Below are positions 56,530 through 64,000 of a stretch of 64,000 nucleotides of DNA, piece after piece. The notes under the pieces were generated by a model. It had not been told where the DNA came from. It saw only the letters and a program-made list of their open reading frames with translations, and did not search any database. Each line of letters starts with the position of its first letter. The stretch's first letter is position 1. The stretch is from Mesorhizobium sp. Pch-S (lineage in GTDB: Bacteria > Pseudomonadota > Alphaproteobacteria > Rhizobiales > Rhizobiaceae): contig NZ_CP029562.1 of assembly GCF_004136315.1 (NCBI RefSeq), positions 5,479,501 through 5,543,500 on the forward strand. The letters run 5' to 3'. Both the position numbers and the translations under genes were made by a program.

Positions 56530-58424
56530 TCAGCTCGTATGGGCAACGAGGCGGTTTATCGTCTCCGGGAAGAAGTCCCGAGCCGACCAGCGCTTGCCGA
56601 ACATCATGTCGTATTGCAGGTAGCGATAATCGCGGATCAGTGGCTCGATCTCTTTTTGTCTGGCCCAGTCGAGGGTTGCTTCGTTGTCAGTGGCCAGCAG
56701 CACGTTACGGTCGATTGCACTGTATTGCTTGCTCACCTCGCCAAGGAAGCCGGTGTAGTACGGGTGCGTGAGCCCGCTGCCTTGAGCAGGTGATAAGGCA
56801 GGAGCGCAGGACTTACCGAGCCGATATTTTCGGCAAGACCACTACGGTTTGACCAAACGACCAGCGGTGTTTCGCGGTGAAGCTTCATCTGGTCCGGCGC
56901 TTCCCTGCGCGGTGCGACATTGTCCTTGAGAAAGCCCGTTTCGACATAGACCGGGCCGAGTGGCGGCAGATGGTCACCGAAAAAGACAATCACGGTCGGG
57001 CGATCGCGCTTCTCCGCCCAGTCGATCAGGCGTTTCAGGTTGCGGTCGGCATCGGCCGCGCCTTCTGCATAGGACAAAAGCGAATCTCTTGCCCACTGGC
57101 TGATCGGCGCGTCTACCGAGTGGGAGGCATCGGTATAGCGGTTGGGCTCATAAGGACCGTGGTTTTGCAGACTCACCGCGAAATAGAAGAACGGTTCTTC
57201 GGATGCGTCGGCCTCTGAAATGAGTTGATCCGTCATCGCCTGGTCGGAAGCCAGCGGTCCACGCTTTTCCAAAGGTGCGGTTTCTTCCGACTGGAAATCG
57301 TCGAAACCGAAATCGGCGTACACCGCGGTGCGATTCCAGAACCAGTTTGTGCCTGGATGGAATGCCCTGGCGGAGTACCCCTCGCTCTTCAGGAAGGTGG
57401 CGAGTGAAGGCACCGGAGCGCGCACATATTGCTGATAGGGGATAGATCCTGCCGGCAGGAACGCGTTCGAGAATCCTGTCAGCGCTTCGAACTCGACATT
57501 TGCAGTCATGCCGCCAAACTCAGGCGACAGCATCGAGCCCGAACGGTTCTGGCGTACGGTCGCGATGGGATCTGGCTGGATCGAGACACCTGGCAGGATA
57601 GTCGGGTCCCAGAAGGATTCGCTCATCACCATAATGATGTCTGGTCGGTCTTCCGGCACCATCGCGTCGACTTCGGGCTTGGCAATGGCGGCTATCGCCT
57701 TGTCCGAATAACCTGCGGGGGCGCCGACATGGGCCATCGGCACGTTGAGTGCGAAGGCGAGCGCGAAACCGTTGGAATTGTAGTTTTCCTTCTGGTCCCA
57801 CATCATCGGGATGATCTGCAGGCGGTCTCTCGTCCATGAGAATGTAGCGTAGTCCATGATCGAGACGAAGAAGGCGAGCAGCGGAATTGCGACGGCAAGG
57901 CGTGCGAGACGCGCCTTGTAGCGCAGGGTCGGTGTGCGACGGCGCCACATGCGCCACAACATCACCACCGAAGCGAGCGTTCCGGCAATGCCGATTGCCA
58001 GCGCCACACCCGTCCAGGGCCGTTCCCTGACCAACAGAGGCAGCAGCTCGATAATCTGGCGTACATACAGGAAGTCGGTCGGATAGAGCGGATCGCCAAG
58101 ATAGCGCGATTTTTGATGTCCAACGAAGGCGAGCGCCAGGGTCAAGGGCGCGAAGATCATCAGGCTTTGATGGTTGCGACCAAGCAGTGCGTCTAGACCG
58201 ATCAGGATAAGCGTAAACAGGATGACAGTGGTCCAGCCAGGCTTTGACGGCTGAAGGAAGAAGCCGAACGTGCTGGCGAGATCACCTCGAAAGATCAATT
58301 CGATGGCGAACACCAGAATGGCTGAAGCGACCAATGTCGTCACGCAATAGCGCATGGCGCGCCGTTTCTCACCCGGCTCGGGGCCGAGTACGGCTGTGTC
58401 ATGTCTATGTTCTGGCGCGTTCAT
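56530..58424 (-). pseudogene. LTA-synthase-like sulfatase-family membrane protein, frameshifted near its 3' end
   Basis: Five to six N-terminal membrane helices lead to a periplasmic sulfatase/alkaline-phosphatase-type domain: MSESFWDPTIL with the metal Glu, the nucleophile Thr in FGGMTANVEFEAL, and VIVFFGDHLPPLG. This is the phosphoglycerol transferase (OpgB/LtaS-like) layout. After LLPYHLLKAAG the frame changes at a G run (CCC at 56773-56775 on the plus strand) and stops at 56733. One added G restores GLTHPYYTGFLGEVSKQY and the rest to 56530. The ATG at 58424 follows GGGAG. Loss of about 75 residues from the C-terminus; a sequencing error is possible. Confidence 0.85.
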
Positions 58425-58692
58425 GCCGCTCCCTGACCATCCCTTCGCCAACTTACAAGTCCCCCGACTGCAAAAGCGTCACGCAACTGTCACTCAAATG
58501 TCACAAAAAGCTAGCGCCTGTGGCGAAATTTAGAAGAGCCAGCAAACGAATCGTGTTCGATTTTCATCATGATTGATCGTCTTCGAGCCTTCTGAAGCGC
58601 AGTTGGTCGCGGCGTGCGAGGGTCGCATCGGGCTTGACTTGTCGCCGCGCCTTGCGCACAGGGCAGGCGAGATCAAGCAATTGGAGCTCATC

Positions 58693-59634
58693 ATGGCGGT
58701 CGCGTTTACCTTCCCGGGGCAGGGCAGCCAGTCGGTCGGCATGGGCAAGGATCTGGCCGATGCCTTTCCTGAAGCCCGTCGCGTTTTCGAGGAAGTAGAC
58801 GAAGCGCTCGGGGAAAAACTGTCCGCTCTGATCTGGGATGGGCCAGAAGAGACGCTCACGCTGACGGCAAACGCGCAGCCTGCGTTGATGGCGGTATCAC
58901 TGGCCGCTGTTCGGGCACTCGAGGCGCGTGGCTTTTCCTTGAAGGACAAGGTGGCCTATGTCGCCGGTCATTCGCTGGGCGAGTACTCGGCACTTGCAGC
59001 CGCAGGTTTCGTCTCGGTCGCCGATGCGGCAAGGCTGCTGCGCATTCGCGGCAATGCAATGCAATCGGCCGTACCGGTCGGAGAAGGTGCGATGGCTGCG
59101 ATCATCGGCCTTGAGCAGCCCGACGTAGAAGCAGCCTGTGCCGAAGCCGCCGAGGGATCGGTCTGCCAGATTGCCAACGACAATGGCGGCGGCCAGCTGG
59201 TTATCTCGGGTGCCAAGGCAGCTGTCGAACTTGCGGCCAGGCTCTGCACGGAGAAGGGCGCCAAGCGGGCGCTGATGCTGCAAGTGTCGGCGCCATTCCA
59301 TTCGGCGCTGATGGCGCCCGCGGGCGAAGCGATGCGCGAAGCCCTGGCCAATGTCGCCAGGAACGCGCCGGCTGTTCCGGTGGTTTCGAATGTTTCTGTT
59401 TCGCCAACCCAGGATCCCGATACGATCTCGGCGCGGCTGGTCGAGCAGGTGACGGGCCGTGTACGCTGGCGCGAAACAGTGGAATGGTTTGGCTCCAATG
59501 GCGTGACCACGCTCTATGAAGTCGGTGCCGGCAAGGTGCTTTCCGGCCTGGCACGTCGGATCAACCGTGACATTGCTGTGACTTCGGTGGGAAATCCTGC
59601 CGATGTCGATGCTGCTATTGCCGCTCTGGCCTGA
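58693..59634 (+). CDS. fabD: Malonyl-CoA-ACP transacylase
   Basis: A 313-residue enzyme that loads malonyl groups onto acyl carrier protein. TFPGQGSQSVGMGKDL is at the start; the catalytic Ser is in GHSLGEYSAL at about residue 97, and the His in APFHSALMAPAGE at about 201. The start at 58693 follows GGAG; the frame from 58573 is not supported. First gene of the fatty acid synthesis cluster. Confidence 0.96.
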   Translation: MAVAFTFPGQGSQSVGMGKDLADAFPEARRVFEEVDEALGEKLSALIWDGPEETLTLTANAQPALMAVSLAAVRALEARGFSLKDKVAYVAGHSLGEYSALAAAGFVSVADAARLLRIRGNAMQSAVPVGEGAMAAIIGLEQPDVEAACAEAAEGSVCQIANDNGGGQLVISGAKAAVELAARLCTEKGAKRALMLQVSAPFHSALMAPAGEAMREALANVARNAPAVPVVSNVSVSPTQDPDTISARLVEQVTGRVRWRETVEWFGSNGVTTLYEVGAGKVLSGLARRINRDIAVTSVGNPADVDAAIAALA

Positions 59635-59686
59635 GAAACCTGATGACCTCACCCCATGCGACGGGTGTGCTTGAGAGGGACAAGAT

Positions 59687-60424
59687 ATGTTTGATCTGAC
59701 AGGCCGCAAGGCACTGGTCACCGGAGCTTCGGGTGGCATCGGCGAATCCATCGCCAGGATACTTCACGCGCAGGGTGCGATCGTTGGTCTGCATGGCACA
59801 CGTGTGGAAAAGCTGGAAGCACTTGCCGGCGAACTTGGCGACCGCGTCAAGCTTTTCCCGGCGAATTTGTCCGATCGCGACGAGGTCAAGGCGCTGGGCC
59901 AGAAGGCGGAAGCCGATCTCGAAGGCGTCGACATCCTGGTCAACAACGCCGGCATAACCAAAGATGGTCTGTTCGTACGCATGTCGGATGCCGACTGGGA
60001 CAGCGTGATCGAGGTCAACCTGACTGCCGTCTTCCGCCTGACGCGGGAGCTGACGCATCCGATGATGCGTCGTCGCTACGGCCGTATCATCAACATCACG
60101 TCCGTCGTAGGCGTCACCGGCAACCCGGGGCAGGCCAACTATTGCGCCTCCAAGGCCGGTATGATCGGCTTTTCCAAATCGCTGGCGCAAGAGATCGCCA
60201 CTCGCAACGTTACCGTCAATTGCGTTGCCCCAGGCTTCATCGAATCGGCCATGACCGACAAGCTGAACGACAAGCAGAAAGAAGCGATCATGGCCGCAAT
60301 TCCTGCCAAACGCATGGGAACGGGTGCGGAGGTCGCCTCAGCGGTCGCCTATCTTGCTTCGGAGGAAGCATCCTACGTGACGGGCCAGACCGTTCACGTC
60401 AACGGTGGCATGGCGATGATTTAA
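59687..60424 (+). CDS. fabG: 3-oxoacyl-ACP reductase
   Basis: A 245-residue SDR reductase acting on beta-ketoacyl-ACP with NADPH. The cofactor loop is TGASGGIGESI at about residue 12, NNAG lies in ILVNNAGIT, the catalytic Ser is in NITSVVGVTG, and Tyr/Lys are in NYCASKAGM. The C-terminal GQTVHVNGGMAMI is typical. It follows fabD by about 50 bases and is followed by a hairpin (60431-60451). Confidence 0.96.
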   Translation: MFDLTGRKALVTGASGGIGESIARILHAQGAIVGLHGTRVEKLEALAGELGDRVKLFPANLSDRDEVKALGQKAEADLEGVDILVNNAGITKDGLFVRMSDADWDSVIEVNLTAVFRLTRELTHPMMRRRYGRIINITSVVGVTGNPGQANYCASKAGMIGFSKSLAQEIATRNVTVNCVAPGFIESAMTDKLNDKQKEAIMAAIPAKRMGTGAEVASAVAYLASEEASYVTGQTVHVNGGMAMI

Positions 60425-60430
60425 CATGCG

Positions 60431-60451
60431 GCCGCGACTTGTCGCGGCTTT
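60431..60451 (+). terminator. Hairpin after fabG, possible (partial) terminator
   Basis: GCCGCGAC at 60431-60438 is followed after TT by its reverse complement GTCGCGGC and then TTT. It lies 7 bases beyond fabG. Because acpP is needed in far greater amounts than FabG, separate control of acpP behind this hairpin makes sense. Confidence 0.65.
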
Positions 60452-60629
60452 GGAAAAACGATGCTCGCGCCTTGGATGCCGGGCCGTTTTCGTGTAATGC
60501 GGCCCGCAACCCGGCGGTTCGGGCAAAAGCCGGCCTTGTTTATTGTGTTTAAGCCCGGCCTATCTTTCAGCTTGATTAGCGGCATTGTGCCCGCTAACGA
60601 AGACAGATCATAGAACGAAGGATGCCAAC

Positions 60630-60866
60630 ATGAGTGACACCGCAGAGCGCGTCAAAAAGATCGTTATCGAGCATCTGGGCGTCGATGCCGACAAAGTGAC
60701 GGAGCAGGCCTCCTTCATCGACGATCTCGGCGCGGACAGCCTCGACACGGTTGAGCTTGTCATGGCGTTCGAGGAAGAGTTCGGCGTAGAAATCCCGGAC
60801 GACGCGGCAGAGACCATCCTCACGGTCGGCGACGCCGTGAAGTACATCGACAAGGCCTCGGCCTGA
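60630..60866 (+). CDS. acpP: Acyl carrier protein
   Basis: A 78-residue acidic carrier protein. The phosphopantetheine serine is in the DSL motif of [19 protein letters not shown] at about residue 37. The start at 60630 is preceded by GAAGGA; the frame from 60585 runs through the leader. It carries growing acyl chains between the Fab enzymes. The 200-bp leader after the fabG hairpin suggests its own promoter. Confidence 0.97.
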   Translation: MSDTAERVKKIVIEHLGVDADKVTEQASFIDDLGADSLDTVELVMAFEEEFGVEIPDDAAETILTVGDAVKYIDKASA

Positions 60867-60900
60867 TTTTTCCGGCATAGGTCTTCGGGAAAGGCTTGGA

Positions 60901-62163
60901 ATGAGGCGCGTCGTCGTTACGGGCCTCGGCCTGCTGTCGCCATATGGCGTTGGGGTCGAGCACGGTTGGCGGGAACTTCTGAGCGGTCGTAGCGCCGCCA
61001 GGCGTGTCACCGAGTTTGAAGTCGAAGATCTTGCCTGCAAGATCGCGCACGTTATTCCGCGCGGCAATGGCGAGAACGGCACCTTCAATCCGGAGGCCGT
61101 TCTCGAACCGAAGGAATTGCGCAAGATCGGCGACTTCATCCTGTACGGGATTGCGGCCGCCGACGAAGCGCTGAAGGATTCGGGCTGGCAACCCAAAAGC
61201 CACGAAGAACAATGTGCGACCGGCGTGATGATCGGCTCGGGCATCGGTGGCATCGAGGGTATCGCCGAAAACGCTCTTATCCTGCAGGAGAAGGGGCCTC
61301 GTCGTATCAGTCCCTTCTTCATCCCTGGACAAATCATCAACCTCGTCTCCGGGCAGGTCTCGATCCGTCATGGTCTGAAGGGGCCGAACCACGCGGTGGT
61401 CACTGCCTGCTCGACCGGCGCCCATGCGATTGGCGATGCCGCGCGGCTCATCCAGTTCGGCGATGCCGATGTGATGGTGGCCGGTGGTGCCGAAGCTCCC
61501 GTGACGCGCCTGTCGCTGGCCGGTTTTGCCGCCTGCCGCGCACTTTCCACCGAACGCAACGATACGCCTGAAAAGGCGTCGCGTCCCTATGATCGCGACC
61601 GCGACGGTTTCGTCATGGGCGAGGGAGCCGGTGTGCTGGTTCTGGAGGAACTGGAACATGCCAAGGCGCGCGGTGCCAAGATTTACGCCGAAGTCACCGG
61701 CTATGGCCTGACCGGCGATGCCTATCACATCACCGCGCCGGCCGAGGACGGTGACGGTGCTTTCCGCTGCATGTCCGCAGCGCTGAAACGCGCCGGGCTG
61801 ACGGCTGCGGATATTGACTACATCAATGCGCATGGCACTTCGACCATGGCCGACACGATCGAACTTGGTGCCGTCGAGCGTTTGATTGGAAACGCGGCTT
61901 CGAAGGTGTCGATGTCGTCTACCAAATCGTCGATCGGCCACCTGCTCGGGGCTGCCGGCGCCGCAGAAGCGATCTTTTCGATCCTTGCCATCCGCGACAA
62001 CATCGCGCCGGCCACCATCAATCTGGATAATCCCGAGCGCGAGACCGCCATCGATCTCGTGCCGAACACGCCGCGCAAGCGGCAGATCGATGTTGCGCTG
62101 TCCAATTCCTTCGGCTTCGGCGGCACCAACGCATCGCTGGTCTTCCAGCGCTATAACGGCTGA
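60901..62163 (+). CDS. fabF: 3-oxoacyl-ACP synthase II
   Basis: A 420-residue condensing enzyme. The catalytic Cys is in TACSTGAHAIGDAA at about residue 170, the two histidines in YINAHGTSTMAD and SSIGHLLGAAGA at about 310 and 347, and the FGFGGTNASLVF block is at the end. It elongates acyl-ACP by two carbons from malonyl-ACP. Starts 34 bases after acpP, with GGAAAGG upstream. Confidence 0.96.
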   Translation: MRRVVVTGLGLLSPYGVGVEHGWRELLSGRSAARRVTEFEVEDLACKIAHVIPRGNGENGTFNPEAVLEPKELRKIGDFILYGIAAADEALKDSGWQPKSHEEQCATGVMIGSGIGGIEGIAENALILQEKGPRRISPFFIPGQIINLVSGQVSIRHGLKGPNHAVVTACSTGAHAIGDAARLIQFGDADVMVAGGAEAPVTRLSLAGFAACRALSTERNDTPEKASRPYDRDRDGFVMGEGAGVLVLEELEHAKARGAKIYAEVTGYGLTGDAYHITAPAEDGDGAFRCMSAALKRAGLTAADIDYINAHGTSTMADTIELGAVERLIGNAASKVSMSSTKSSIGHLLGAAGAAEAIFSILAIRDNIAPATINLDNPERETAIDLVPNTPRKRQIDVALSNSFGFGGTNASLVFQRYNG

Positions 62164-62276
62164 TTGACCGGCTTTCGCCGATCTACCGACAGCCTTGGGA
62201 CGGACGTATCCGTCATTTTTGCCATATTCCCCGCTACTGTCGGGGGATTCGTCGATGGGACATACGGTAGGGCGCC

Positions 62277-63485
62277 ATGAACACTGCTCCGACGAACAAC
62301 GAGGATGTCAGCCAGGCCGCCGCGCAGACCACGCCGATCATCCCCAAGACTGCGAGTGAGGCGCTGCGTCCGGAAGCGGGCACGCCACCTCCCGCCAAGC
62401 GGTCGCGTGCATCGCGCAGCCAGATCATCGTCTTCATGAACTTCCTTGTCTCCTGCGTCATGCTGGCTGTGATTGCCGCCGGCGGCGCGGTTTATTTCGG
62501 CAGGCAGGAGTTCTTTGGCCAGGGACCGTCGGCCAATGGCGACACTTTCCTCGTCAAGCCGAACAGCGGTGTGCAGGACATTGCCGATCAGCTGGAGCGG
62601 CGGGGCCTGATCAGTGACGCGCGCATCTTCCGCCTGGGCGTGCGTGCCTATGGCAACGACCAGGCGCTCAAGGCTGGTGAGTACCAGATCAAGCCACGCG
62701 CCTCGATGCGCGAGATCATGGATCTTTTGAAGAGCGGCAAGTCGGTGATGTATTCGCTGACCATCCCGGAAGGACTGACGGTCCAGCAGGCGTTCCAGCG
62801 CGTCGCCGCTGAGGAGGCTCTGACCGGTGAGATGCCGGCCACTCTGCCTGCGGAAGGCAGCCTCGCCACCGACACGCTGCGGTTCACGCGCGGCGCCACC
62901 CGTCAGCAGATGGTGGACAAGCTGCTGGCCGATCAGAAGGAACTCGTCGAGGAAATCTGGAAACGTCGTTCGACCGATCTGCCTTTGGCCAATGTCGATG
63001 AATTCGTCACGCTTGCTTCCATCGTCGAGAAGGAAACCGGCCGCAGTGACGAGCGTTCCCGGGTGGCGGCCGTCTTCCTGAACCGTCTGGGCAAGGGCAT
63101 GCGGCTGCAGTCCGATCCGACCATCATCTATGGTCTGTTCGGTGGCAAGGGCAAGCCTGGCGATCGGCCGATCTATCAGTCGGACATCGACAAGCAGACG
63201 CCTTACAACACCTATCAGATCAATGGTCTGCCGCCGACGCCGATCGCCAATCCAGGGCGTGCGTCGCTTGAAGCCGTGGCCAACCCGTCCAAGACGAAAG
63301 ACCTGTACTTCGTTGCCGATGGCAATGGCGGGCATGTGTTTGCCGAAACTCTTGACGATCACAACGAGAACGTGGCGCGTTACCGCGCTTTGATGAAAAA
63401 GCAGGCGGAAGAAGCGGCTAAGGCCGGGACTGCCACGCCGCCGGCCAACAATGGTGACGCGACCGGGACAAACACGGTCCAATAA
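62277..63485 (+). CDS. mltG: Endolytic peptidoglycan transglycosylase MltG
   Basis: A 402-residue inner-membrane protein with a cytoplasmic N-terminus rich in Pro/Ala/Ser, one membrane helix at about residues 55-80, a LysM-like module (DTFLVKPNSGVQDIADQLERRG) and the YceG catalytic domain. The catalytic Glu is in LASIVEKETG at about residue 250, with MRLQSDPTIIYGL and NTYQINGLPPTPIANPG following. It cuts nascent glycan strands and limits their length. The order acpP-fabF-mltG-yicC is usual in rhizobia. Confidence 0.95.
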   Translation: MNTAPTNNEDVSQAAAQTTPIIPKTASEALRPEAGTPPPAKRSRASRSQIIVFMNFLVSCVMLAVIAAGGAVYFGRQEFFGQGPSANGDTFLVKPNSGVQDIADQLERRGLISDARIFRLGVRAYGNDQALKAGEYQIKPRASMREIMDLLKSGKSVMYSLTIPEGLTVQQAFQRVAAEEALTGEMPATLPAEGSLATDTLRFTRGATRQQMVDKLLADQKELVEEIWKRRSTDLPLANVDEFVTLASIVEKETGRSDERSRVAAVFLNRLGKGMRLQSDPTIIYGLFGGKGKPGDRPIYQSDIDKQTPYNTYQINGLPPTPIANPGRASLEAVANPSKTKDLYFVADGNGGHVFAETLDDHNENVARYRALMKKQAEEAAKAGTATPPANNGDATGTNTVQ

Positions 63486-63509
63486 GAGCGCTTTTGGGGG
63501 CGCGGGGAT

Positions 63510-64000
63510 ATGAATCTGCAGAGCATGACCGGCTTCGCGCGGGCGGCCGCTGATTATCAGGGCACTGCCGTCGCGTGGGAGGTGAAGTCTGTCAACGGCA
63601 AGAGTGTCGAGGCGAGACTGCGGCTGCCGCCTGGCTATGACCGGCTTGAACAGATCGTTCGTCAGGCCGTGCAGAAGCGCTTTGCGCGCGGAAATTTCCA
63701 GGCGACGCTGACCGTGGGGCGGACGAGCAGTCAGACCGTTCAGCCGGTTGTCAATGAAGCCTTTCTGAAGGATATCGCAGGCCTCGCGAAACGGCTGCAG
63801 GAACAGTTTGGCGCAGCGCCAGCTAGCGCCGATGGACTGCTGGCCCTGCGTGGGGTGCTGGAAGTGCCCGAGACGATCGAGACCGAGGAGATGCGGGCGG
63901 CGTTTGACGCGGCGATCGGGCGGGTGCTCGAGGAGGCCATCGATGGCCTGGTCAAGGCGCGACAGAGTGAGGGGGAAGCCTTGCGCGCGCTGCTTTCCGG
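63510..64000 (+). CDS. YicC/YloC-family endoribonuclease, 5' part
   Basis: The first 163 codons of a YicC-type protein, running off the right edge. MNLQSMTGFARA is the family start, followed by WEVKSVNGKSVEARLRLPPGYDRLE and GNFQATLTV. YicC proteins are RNA endonucleases or RNase adaptors that affect stress and division. GGGGCGCGGGG lies before the ATG at 63510, 24 bases after mltG. The C-terminal domain lies outside the window. Confidence 0.93.
   Translation, partial: MNLQSMTGFARAAADYQGTAVAWEVKSVNGKSVEARLRLPPGYDRLEQIVRQAVQKRFARGNFQATLTVGRTSSQTVQPVVNEAFLKDIAGLAKRLQEQFGAAPASADGLLALRGVLEVPETIETEEMRAAFDAAIGRVLEEAIDGLVKARQSEGEALRALLS

Noticed and set aside
62151..63482. 443-codon frame on the minus strand
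   Set aside because: Antisense to mltG, which has a complete catalytic domain; no plausible protein family.

Overview
The window reads as a chromosomal stretch of an alphaproteobacterium of the order Hyphomicrobiales (Rhizobiales), most like Mesorhizobium/Aminobacter-type Phyllobacteriaceae. This is inferred from the GC-rich third positions, the gene order fabD-fabG-acpP-fabF-mltG-yicC, the divK-pleD pair, an aztABCD-type zinc uptake cluster, a GAAC-N7-GAAC SOS box, and several copies of an intergenic mosaic repeat of the kind scattered through rhizobial genomes. No rRNA, tRNA, CRISPR array, transposase or prophage was found. Coding density is high and most genes are housekeeping or catabolic.

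Layout. 0-7 kb: tail of an anchored protein, a LysR regulator divergent from an EamA exporter, mutL, a Tat-exported metallophosphoesterase, two tandem exported paralogues, queF. 7-12.4 kb: a fused tautomerase-like protein, an ECF sigma factor with its own NTF2-like domain and a small dimeric-barrel-like partner, an enolase-superfamily dehydratase, and the threonine-degrading kbl-tdh pair. 12.5-19.3 kb: tyrosine/homogentisate catabolism (MarR regulator, hmgA, fumarylacetoacetate hydrolase, hppD, Lrp regulator) plus DUF1428, DUF2059 and DinB-family genes. 19.4-24.3 kb: regulator/transport and oxidoreductase genes, including a LysR gene broken by a one-base frameshift. 24.3-28.5 kb: zinc uptake genes aztD and aztABC, each unit preceded by the same Zur-like palindrome. 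28.6-35.8 kb: RidA, a hydrolase, an SDR, then a cysteine-synthase/AlaX/sulfurtransferase/GNAT operon, an OmpA-like protein and a DUF1203 protein. 35.8-38.5 kb: a candidate small RNA, then a molybdopterin oxidoreductase with a cytochrome b partner and a DUF1345 membrane protein. 38.5-42 kb: UPF0178, GNAT, cupin and the biotin carboxylase subunit pccA. 42-42.8 kb: a small uncharacterised two-gene unit with a cysteine-rich product. 43-50.4 kb: dnaE, a potassium-channel-like protein with a zinc-ribbon tail, an exported protein, an EamA transporter and SOS-controlled dinB. 50.4-56.4 kb: GNAT, a large exported protein, a HAD protein, DUF3572, divK-pleD, rpmG. 56.5-58.4 kb: an LTA-synthase-like sulfatase gene broken by a one-base frameshift. 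58.7-64 kb: the fatty acid synthesis operon, mltG and the start of yicC.

How the genes work together. HppD converts 4-hydroxyphenylpyruvate to homogentisate, HmgA opens the ring, and the FAH-family hydrolase cleaves the last intermediate. No zeta-class maleylacetoacetate isomerase lies in the cluster, so the DinB-family gene there is a candidate substitute. Kbl and Tdh turn threonine into glycine and acetyl-CoA. AztA/B/C form a zinc ABC importer with AztD as periplasmic chaperone. FabD, FabG, AcpP and FabF supply fatty acid elongation. DivK and PleD are cell-cycle response regulators; PleD makes cyclic di-GMP. The most promising uncharacterised pieces are the cysteine-rich two-gene unit near 42.5 kb with its structured upstream region, the sRNA candidate at 35.9 kb, and the DinB protein in the homogentisate cluster. 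Nothing in the window is clearly a large, wholly new system.
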